In this document: piece by piece, positions 57,875 through 64,000 of the stretch
Position numbering within the stretch: position 1 is the first letter of the stretch
Layout of the letters: every line of letters begins with the position of its first letter
Origin: GH45 sp046704385
GTDB lineage: Bacteria > Bacteroidota > Bacteroidia > Bacteroidales > SZUA-534
Length of the DNA: 64,000 nt
Assembly: GCA_046704385.1 (NCBI GenBank)
Contig: JBJKSB010000077.1
Span: 1 to 64,000 of the forward strand
Direction of reading: 5' to 3'
Program-made: the position numbers and the translations under genes
Notes under the pieces: generated by a model
The model's input: the letters and a program-made list of their open reading frames with translations, nothing else
Told to the model about the DNA's origin: nothing
Database searches by the model: none

Positions 57875-59883
57875 CACACATTCCCTCCTTTATCATCTTT
57901 TGTTGTTTCAAAATTTTCAGACAAAAGCCGGAAGCGTTCATCTTCTGTTTTTTTCACTTCTTCTGCCGTGATCACGTATTCCACATCATCATTGGAACCG
58001 ACTTTAATAATCACTGCAATTAAAGCAACCATACTTACAATGGCAAGCCACCAGATGTGCCAAACCATTGCAAATCCAAAGCCCAGTGTCAAAACACCCA
58101 TATATAATCCGTCCGGTGTATTTTTAGGCATGTGAATATCATGATAGGCTTTTGGACGGTTGTATGCCGTTCCTTTTTCCTTCATATCCCAAAAAGCATC
58201 AATATCTTCCACGTTAGGAATAACCGCAAAATTATATTCGGGGGAGGGTGAAGCGATAGACCATTCCAACGTTCTTCCGTTCCAAGGATCACCGGTTTTA
58301 TCCCTGTTTTCTTCACGATTTTTAATACTTAAATATAGCTGGATAACCTGAGCCAAAACACCAAGTCCAATGATCAATGCTCCAACGGAAGCAATGATCA
58401 AATACGGATGCCATGCCATGTTGGAATAATGTGCCAATCGTCTGGGCATACCCATTAATCCTAAAATGTAAAGCGGTGCAAAAGCTACGGTAAAACCGAT
58501 AGCCCACAACCAGAAGGCCCGTTTGCCCCATTTATCGTTCAAACGGAAACCAAAAGTTTTCGGGAACCAGTAATGGAATCCGGCAAAATAGCCAAACAAA
58601 ACGCCCGGTATCAACATATTGTGAAAATGTGAAACCAGGAATAAACTATTGTGAACGACATAATCTGCAGGCGGCATTGACATTAAAACTCCTGTCATAC
58701 CACCCACGACAAACAGTACAAAGAATCCCATGGTCCAGTACATGGGCACTTCAAAATGAATGCGGCCCTTATACATGGTAAACAGCCAGTCGTAGATCTT
58801 TACCCCGGTTGGGATGGCAATAAACATGGTAGAAATTCCAAAAAAGATATTGACATCCACGGTATTTCCCATGGTAAAGAAATGGTGCAACCATACCGTA
58901 AAGGAAAGGAACATGATGGCTGCCGTAGCATAAACCAGCGATTTATATCCAAACAACCTTTTTCGCGAAAAGGTGGCAACCACTTCAGAATAAATACCAA
59001 AAGCCGGTAACACAACGATGTAAACTTCGGGGTGTCCCCACATCCAGAACAGGTTGTTCCACATCATATTATTTCCGCCCAACCCATTGGTAAAAAAGTG
59101 CATATCGAAATAACGGTCCATCGTTAACAGGAATAATGCTCCTGTCAATACGGGGAAAGATAATATCATTAAAACATTGGTGGTCAAGGTAGTCCAGGTG
59201 AATAAAGGCATCCGCATGAACTTAAGCCCGGGGGCGCGCATTTTAATAATGGTAACAAAAAAGTTGATACCACTCAAAAGCGACCCGACACCCGCTATCT
59301 GGAGTGCCCACATCCAATAATCAACGCCGACACCGGGGTTAAATTCTGTCTCAAAAAGGGGTGCAATTCCAAACCATCCTGAGTTTGAAAATTCACCCAA
59401 TCCTAACGAGATCATGATTAAACCGGCACCGGCCACTGTCATATAAAAACTCACCGAATTCATCAGCGGAAATGCTACATCCCTGGCACCTATCTGTTGC
59501 GGAATAACCAGGTTCATCAAACCGACCATAAAAGGCATGGCCACAAAAATGATCATAATGGTTCCGTGCGAGCTGAATATCTGATCGAAGTGATGCGCTG
59601 TTAAATAACCTTCGCTCGCTCCGGCAGCCATGGCTTGCTGTCCACGCATCATAATGGCATCGGCAAATCCACGCAACAACATTACGCCGGCAAGCACGAT
59701 GTACATAACACCAATTTTCTTATGATCGAGGCTGGTAAACCATTCCTTCCACAAGTAACCCCATTTTTTGTAATAGGTAATTATCCCGATAATGATAATA
59801 CCAAGGATAGTTGAACTCACAACGGCTCCCATGATAATCGGATCATTAAACGGTATATCTGATAAAGATAATTTTCCAAACAT
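57874..59883 (-). CDS. cyoB: cytochrome bo3 quinol oxidase subunit I
   Basis: The 669-residue protein has about 15 membrane helices and keeps the numbering I recall for E. coli CyoB: quinol-site Arg71, Asp75, His98 and Gln101; heme b ligands His106 and His421; heme o3 ligand His419; CuB ligands His284, His333 and His334; Tyr288; D-channel Asp135 and Glu286; K-channel Lys362. It is therefore a proton-pumping heme-copper quinol oxidase of the A1/bo3 type. It reduces O2 to water in the inner membrane with electrons from quinol. An AGGAGGA site lies 8 bases before its ATG. cyoA ends 2 bases upstream. Agreement with the proteobacterial enzyme is unusually detailed for a Bacteroidota genome, suggesting horizontal transfer. 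Confidence 0.96.
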   Translation of the reverse strand: MFGKLSLSDIPFNDPIIMGAVVSSTILGIIIIGIITYYKKWGYLWKEWFTSLDHKKIGVMYIVLAGVMLLRGFADAIMMRGQQAMAAGASEGYLTAHHFDQIFSSHGTIMIIFVAMPFMVGLMNLVIPQQIGARDVAFPLMNSVSFYMTVAGAGLIMISLGLGEFSNSGWFGIAPLFETEFNPGVGVDYWMWALQIAGVGSLLSGINFFVTIIKMRAPGLKFMRMPLFTWTTLTTNVLMILSFPVLTGALFLLTMDRYFDMHFFTNGLGGNNMMWNNLFWMWGHPEVYIVVLPAFGIYSEVVATFSRKRLFGYKSLVYATAAIMFLSFTVWLHHFFTMGNTVDVNIFFGISTMFIAIPTGVKIYDWLFTMYKGRIHFEVPMYWTMGFFVLFVVGGMTGVLMSMPPADYVVHNSLFLVSHFHNMLIPGVLFGYFAGFHYWFPKTFGFRLNDKWGKRAFWLWAIGFTVAFAPLYILGLMGMPRRLAHYSNMAWHPYLIIASVGALIIGLGVLAQVIQLYLSIKNREENRDKTGDPWNGRTLEWSIASPSPEYNFAVIPNVEDIDAFWDMKEKGTAYNRPKAYHDIHMPKNTPDGLYMGVLTLGFGFAMVWHIWWLAIVSMVALIAVIIKVGSNDDVEYVITAEEVKKTEDERFRLLSENFETTKDDKGGNV
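57883..57889 (-). promoter_or_regulatory. strong Shine-Dalgarno site for cyoC
   Basis: AGGAGGG on the minus strand, 8 bases before the cyoC ATG. It decides the ATG at 57874 over the GTG one codon earlier. Such sites are rare elsewhere in the window. Confidence 0.75.
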
Positions 59884-59884
59884 A

Positions 59885-60793
59885 TTATTTATCCTCCTTC
59901 ATTTTACACTTCATTGGCATTGAACAATTTTTCATGTCTGGTCCCATCCATTCCATGTACTTACCCACAACCTGATCGAACAAATTCGGAGTAACTGAAG
60001 AATAGAAAGTTATAGGATAACCTATATTGGGTTCGTTAACATGTTCGTACATCTTCATACTTAAGGAATCCGGCGACAGTTTGGCTTTCTGCACCCAGGT
60101 ATTGAAATCAGAAGATGTCATTGAGATCGCCTTGAAATGCATGGTAGCATAGCCATGTCCGCTAAATTCATTATTCTGTCCGACATAAGTACCTGTATCA
60201 TTAGCTAAAAGGTTCAGTCGCGTTGTCATTCCGGCCATCACATATATCTGGCTTCCTAATTGAGGAATAAAAAATGAGGTCATGACGGTTGACGAAGTAA
60301 GTCTGAAACTCAATGGTGTTTTTTCCGGAAAAACAAGTTCATTTACAGCAGCAATATTATAATCCGGATAAATAAACAGCCAGTTCCAGTCCGTGGAAAT
60401 AACATCTACCCTTACAGGTTTATTTTCAGAAGGTAAGGGTTTGTATGGGTCTAAACTGGAAGTCCGTGTTATAGTAAGATACGATAGCGCTATAATAATA
60501 AGTATGGGCACTGTCCAGATTATAGCTTCAACTTCTTTTGAATCAGTCCACTTAGGGTCATAATTTGCTTTTTTATTGGAAGCCCTGTATTTTGCAGCAA
60601 ACCAAAAAGCCATTACAAATACCGGGACAATAACAATTAGCATAAGGGCAATTGCCATATAAATAAGGAATCGTTCCTCACTACCTATCGGTCCTTTGGG
60701 ATCAAGTACGACCATATGTTGACAACCGCTCAAAAAGGCCGCAATGCCAACTATACCAATTACTTTGAATAAATTATAATACTTTTTTCTCAT
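59885..60793 (-). CDS. cyoA: cytochrome bo3 quinol oxidase subunit II
   Basis: The ATG at 60793 begins a lipoprotein signal (FLSGC, Cys24); a TTG three codons earlier is rejected. The 302-residue protein has LDPKGPIGSEE after the lipobox, two membrane helices (about 45-68 and 88-108, EAIIWTVPILIIIALSYL) and a periplasmic cupredoxin domain with STDWNWLFIYPDYNIA and SFFIPQLGSQIYVMAGM. The CuA ligands of cytochrome c oxidases (Cys/His set) are absent, which marks it as the quinol-oxidase type. It is followed by a COX-aromatic-rich tail. It is the first structural gene of the cyo operon; the DoxX-like gene lies 46 bases upstream. Confidence 0.95.
   Translation of the reverse strand: MRKKYYNLFKVIGIVGIAAFLSGCQHMVVLDPKGPIGSEERFLIYMAIALMLIVIVPVFVMAFWFAAKYRASNKKANYDPKWTDSKEVEAIIWTVPILIIIALSYLTITRTSSLDPYKPLPSENKPVRVDVISTDWNWLFIYPDYNIAAVNELVFPEKTPLSFRLTSSTVMTSFFIPQLGSQIYVMAGMTTRLNLLANDTGTYVGQNNEFSGHGYATMHFKAISMTSSDFNTWVQKAKLSPDSLSMKMYEHVNEPNIGYPITFYSSVTPNLFDQVVGKYMEWMGPDMKNCSMPMKCKMKEDK
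59892..59898 (-). promoter_or_regulatory. strong Shine-Dalgarno site for cyoB
   Basis: AGGAGGA on the minus strand, 8 bases before the cyoB ATG and inside the 3' end of cyoA. It supports the start at 59883. Confidence 0.75.
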
Positions 60794-60839
60794 GTTATTC
60801 AAGCGAATTTAAACTTTAATAATATGAATTTTTATCATA

Positions 60840-61238
60840 TCAGATATTGATTTCTAAAGATTTTTCTTTCTGTGTTTCAGCACGTTTAAAATAAGCAGCT
60901 ATCATCAATGCGCCTCCCATAAGGCTTGCATCTTTTAATAAACCAAATAATGCCAATTGATAATTGCTGCCATATAAGCCCGGAATATGAATGGTACAAA
61001 TAAAAATAAACAGTAGTGCTGCCAAAACATAACAGGACAACTGAATGTACTTATTTATCATGATGCTAACTGATAAAATAATTAAAATGGCACCTGTCAT
61101 CAAAATGGTAAAGCCACCTCCGGGAATAAAAGATGTCATCATGCCGAGGAAAACATCTTTCATCAGGAAATGATTAAGCCCTATCAGGCCAATAGGCAGG
61201 GCAAAAAGAAACCGTCCGATTGTTGCTGTTTTTTTCAT
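60840..61238 (-). CDS. DoxX-like small membrane protein
   Basis: The 132-residue protein has four hydrophobic helices: residues about 9-27, 38-58, 65-85 and 95-118. GRFLFALPIGLIGLNHFLM at the N-terminus and LKDASLMGGALMIAAYF near the C-terminus match the DoxX/DoxD-like four-helix family. Some DoxX/DoxD proteins act with quinones or in oxidative-stress responses. Its place directly ahead of cyoA on the same strand, with a 46-base gap, suggests co-expression with the oxidase. A specific function cannot be assigned. The upstream 560-base gap (61239-61797) holds only the RND terminator and AT-rich sequence. Confidence 0.65.
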   Translation of the reverse strand: MKKTATIGRFLFALPIGLIGLNHFLMKDVFLGMMTSFIPGGGFTILMTGAILIILSVSIMINKYIQLSCYVLAALLFIFICTIHIPGLYGSNYQLALFGLLKDASLMGGALMIAAYFKRAETQKEKSLEINI

Positions 61239-61682
61239 ATAAATAAAATTTTTGGGAAATTATAGGTGAGTACTTTCTTTGGTTCGCTCATACAGACAAT
61301 TTCTGGTTGAATAATATACTTTAACAAACAGGATAAAATCTTGTTCAAAAAGAAAAGACACTTTATAAACAGAAATTTTTTTCGTAAATAACAGAGAGAA
61401 AAGGGTGTTTATCCGGTATCGTTTAAGATCATGTATGGTTTATGATTTTTTTAGTGGATTTTTCCGATAGTTTTATTTTTAATGTTTCTCTGAAATTTAA
61501 TTGTTTGACTCCTCCGGAATCATATATTTATAGAAATTATAATTTCCATAAGCCTGCAATCCCAGCCGGGATCGAATACAAGAAGGAGTTACAAGTAAAA
61601 TGAATAAAAATTGGGTATAAAGCGTAGTGATTATAAAAGTTGAAAAGTAAATTAACTTCTGATTTCACGCTTAAAAAATAAG

Positions 61683-61707
61683 AAAGTCCTGCAATTTGCA
61701 GGACTTT
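61683..61707 (-). terminator. intrinsic terminator of the RND efflux gene
   Basis: Perfect palindrome of two 12-bp arms (AAAGTCCTGCAA and complement) around one central base. On the minus strand it is followed by a T-rich tract, about 90 bases after the RND stop codon. The plus-strand side is also T-rich, but no plus-strand gene precedes it. Confidence 0.8.
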
Positions 61708-61797
61708 GCTGTTTTTGTTTCAGAATGTATGTAGTAAGGGTTAGCAACTTTTACTTCTATAAATTTTAGAGGATGTTCTGCTATTTAAATTTTTTAA

Positions 61798-64000
61798 TTA
61801 TTCAAGATTATCAATAACTGCCGAATCCTGTAAAGAATTAGTAACCTGAGTTGTCTTTCCTTTGGTTCTCTTAACCAGTTTGTCAAGTATTACATAAATA
61901 ACAGGTACCACAAGGAATGAGAGTAGCATTGAACTTGCCAGTCCGCCAATAAGTACCCATCCCAGGCTGCTTTTCCATTCGGCTCCCGGACCTGTGGCCA
62001 GGGCAATGGGCAAAATACCTACAATCAATGCCAGGTTGGTCATGAGTATGGGTCTGAAACGTACTGCTGTAGCTTCGGTAATGGCATCAATCACTTTTTT
62101 CCCTTCGTCCTGCAGTTTGTTGGCAAAGTCGACCACCAGGATGGCATTTTTTGCAACCAGTCCGAACAACATAATGATACCCATGATCGAGAACAGGCTT
62201 AATGTTTTACCTGCAAGAGCCAGAGCCAGTAATGCACCGATAAGGGCCAGGGGTAATGAGAGCATTACTACCATAGGATACACATAGCTGTCGTATAAAA
62301 CCACCATAATCAGATACATAAAGATGATAGATGCCAAAAGGGCCACAATCATACTGCCAAATGAATCGGACTGTCGTTCCATATCTCCGGCGTATATAAC
62401 ATCCACCCCCGCAGGTATTTTTGTCGATGCAAGGCTGGCTTTTAATTCATCACCCACTGTTCCAATGGTTTTACCTACCAGGTTCCCCGTTATTTTAACC
62501 GCATTGATTTTATTGTAACGCAGCAGGGTTGAAGGACTTTCATCTTCACTGATATCTGCCACCTCTGACAGTTTTATCAGCTGCCCCATGCGATTGGTAA
62601 AAGATATGTTCTCCAGGTCGGACCTGCTTCTGCGGTCGAATTCATCCAAGGCGATAAAGATATCATACTCGTTGTTGCCATCGGTATATTTTAAGTCGCG
62701 GTTTCCCTCATAGGCCAAATACATCTGGGCACCTATTTCGCCAATGGTCAAACCCGATTTGGCCAGCTTCTCCCGATTAAATTCAACCAGTAATTCCTTA
62801 TCTCCGTTCTCAACACTGGTCTGGATATCGGTGGTTCCGCTGATATTCCTTAAGATATCGGCAACAGTATTACTGTAGGCTATGGCCGAGTCAAGGTTGT
62901 TACCACGCACATAAATTTCGATGGGTGAGGTTGACATTCCAAGGATGTTCACATTCTTAACTTTAAAAATCGGACCTGCAGCATTTTCTATCAGATCCTT
63001 TTTTAATTTCTGTGCAAAAATGGAAGATGATACATCACGGTCTTTTTTGGGTACTAACTTAACCACGTATTCAGCAGCAAATGGAGTTCCCAGGGTAGCG
63101 AATTTATCACTGCTACTCCCAACCTTTGAATAAACCGTGCTTATTTCCGGATAATCAAGTAGCATGCTTTCGATTTTCTGGCAGGTGGCATTGGTTTGTT
63201 CCAGGGTAGACGTTCTATCCAATTCCATGGATAAAATAAATTCCCCGCGATCACCCTGATCCATAAATTCAGTTTGAATAAAACCACCACCAATAAGGTA
63301 AAATGAACCGATAAGTAAAATGGTGGCAATAAAGATGGTGATGCCTTTATGTGAAAGGGTTGTTTTTAATCCTGACAAAACCACGTTTTTAAACCAGGTG
63401 ATTAGCTGTTCAACTTTTAATAAAAACCGGTCAAAAGGTTTTTTCTTATTAAAGACCTTAAGTTTACCAAAGCGTGAAGTGAGTAGGGGTACCAGGGTAA
63501 ATGAAACCAGCAAACTCAGTAATATGGAAACTACAATGGTGAGCGAAAATGACAGAAGCAGTTGTCCGGTAAAGCCTGATGTTAAACCAACAGGCAGGAA
63601 CACGGCAACAAGTACCAGTGTGATAGACGAAACGGTAAGTCCGATCTCCTGACTGGCATCGATGGAAGCCTGCAGGCGTGTTTTACCCATTTCCATATGA
63701 CGGTAAATATTTTCAAGTACCACAATGGCATCATCCACAATGGCTCCGATTACAATCGATAATGCCAATAGTGTGATCAGGTTCAACGAAAAACCAAACA
63801 AATTGAAAAACAGGAAGGTAGATATTACTGAGGTAGGTATTGATATCAGGATAAAGAGAAGGTTCCTGAAAGTATGCAAGAACAATAACATGGTAACCGA
63901 TACCAGGATGATAGCAAATATAAGGTCAAGCATTACGCTGTTTATCGCGTCATTGGTAAATTCCGAAGTGTCACTGGCAATTTCAAAATGCATATTTTTA
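61798..64000 (-). CDS. RND-family multidrug/efflux inner-membrane transporter (5' truncated by window)
   Basis: At least 733 residues of an AcrB-type (HAE-1) RND pump are present; the frame is still open at the right edge. The visible part starts just before the second group of membrane helices (LIFAIILVSVTMLLFLHTF), with the motif GAIVDDAIVVLENI carrying the proton-relay Asp pair of helix 4, then LPVGLTSGFTGQLL. The second large periplasmic loop follows (about 240-510), and the last helices contain ALAGKTLSLFSIMGIIMLFGL and AKNAILVVDFANKL. The pump should export drugs, dyes or lipids with a membrane-fusion partner and TolC-like channel. Those partners would lie outside the window, to the right. 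A strong terminator lies downstream. Confidence 0.92.
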   Translation of the reverse strand, partial: KNMHFEIASDTSEFTNDAINSVMLDLIFAIILVSVTMLLFLHTFRNLLFILISIPTSVISTFLFFNLFGFSLNLITLLALSIVIGAIVDDAIVVLENIYRHMEMGKTRLQASIDASQEIGLTVSSITLVLVAVFLPVGLTSGFTGQLLLSFSLTIVVSILLSLLVSFTLVPLLTSRFGKLKVFNKKKPFDRFLLKVEQLITWFKNVVLSGLKTTLSHKGITIFIATILLIGSFYLIGGGFIQTEFMDQGDRGEFILSMELDRTSTLEQTNATCQKIESMLLDYPEISTVYSKVGSSSDKFATLGTPFAAEYVVKLVPKKDRDVSSSIFAQKLKKDLIENAAGPIFKVKNVNILGMSTSPIEIYVRGNNLDSAIAYSNTVADILRNISGTTDIQTSVENGDKELLVEFNREKLAKSGLTIGEIGAQMYLAYEGNRDLKYTDGNNEYDIFIALDEFDRRSRSDLENISFTNRMGQLIKLSEVADISEDESPSTLLRYNKINAVKITGNLVGKTIGTVGDELKASLASTKIPAGVDVIYAGDMERQSDSFGSMIVALLASIIFMYLIMVVLYDSYVYPMVVMLSLPLALIGALLALALAGKTLSLFSIMGIIMLFGLVAKNAILVVDFANKLQDEGKKVIDAITEATAVRFRPILMTNLALIVGILPIALATGPGAEWKSSLGWVLIGGLASSMLLSFLVVPVIYVILDKLVKRTKGKTTQVTNSLQDSAVIDNLE

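Noticed and set aside
1..64000. CRISPR arrays, insertion sequences, integrases, rRNA or tRNA genes
   Set aside because: No regular spaced direct repeats, transposase or integrase motifs, or rRNA/tRNA signatures were seen on either strand, despite the decayed genes at 30407-36805.

Overview
The window reads as Bacteroidota chromosome, probably from a free-living, plant-polysaccharide-degrading lineage of the Marinilabiliales/Prolixibacteraceae kind. The evidence is two SusC/SusD pairs, two giant hybrid two-component regulators (HTCS), type IX secretion (T9SS) C-terminal sorting domains, lipoprotein signal peptides on many glycosidases, AT-rich spacers and an almost complete lack of Shine-Dalgarno sites outside the oxidase operon. 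The genus is inference.

Layout. 1-7608: the end of an unknown gene, a SiaC-like phosphoprotein (376-756), a secreted SASA/CE6-type esterase (973-1821), then on the minus strand an M16C lipoprotein protease (1937-4921), a secreted GH2 (5060-6868) and a GH3 that has lost its middle and now joins a GH3 N-terminus to a T9SS tail (6865-7608). 7896-30343: an arabinan utilisation locus with a surface lipoprotein carrying a duplicated module, SusC, SusD and a GH43 endo-arabinanase (plus strand); a minus-strand operon of GH43 arabinanase, GPH sugar:cation symporter, cytoplasmic GH43 and LamG protein; then HTCS, GH127 and GH51 on the plus strand. 30344-38207: a less orderly stretch with an L-rhamnose mutarotase (rhaM) relic, two tandem FG-GAP/T9SS proteins that are mosaic duplicates, a small lipoprotein, a broken subtilisin-like protease and a GH10 xylanase. 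38208-55841: a hairpin-rich repeat, then a beta-1,4-galactan locus with HTCS (minus), a large clan GH-A enzyme, GH2 beta-galactosidase, SusC, SusD, a SusE/F-like protein and GH53 endo-galactanase. 56035-61238: a cytochrome bo3-type quinol oxidase operon (cyoABCDE) plus a DoxX-like membrane protein. 61798-64000: an RND efflux pump that continues past the right edge.

How it fits together. Arabinan and beta-1,4-galactan are the two neutral side chains of pectic rhamnogalacturonan I, so the two loci look like a paired RG-I side-chain system. Surface endo-enzymes (GH43, GH53) cut the chain, SusC/D pairs import oligosaccharides, periplasmic exo-enzymes (GH51, GH127, GH2) trim them, and the GPH symporter with a signal-less GH43 finishes arabino-oligosaccharides in the cytoplasm. 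Each locus has its own HTCS sensor. The rhaM relic would suit former use of the RG-I backbone sugar rhamnose.

No wholly new system is evident. The most unusual items are the GH3-T9SS deletion chimera, the duplicated AWWT/GWG module protein, the E. coli-like bo3 oxidase with every quinol-site residue retained in a phylum that uses menaquinone, the mosaic FG-GAP pair, and a cluster of gene decay (rhaM, S8 protease). Functions are assigned from sequence motifs by eye; no database search was run.
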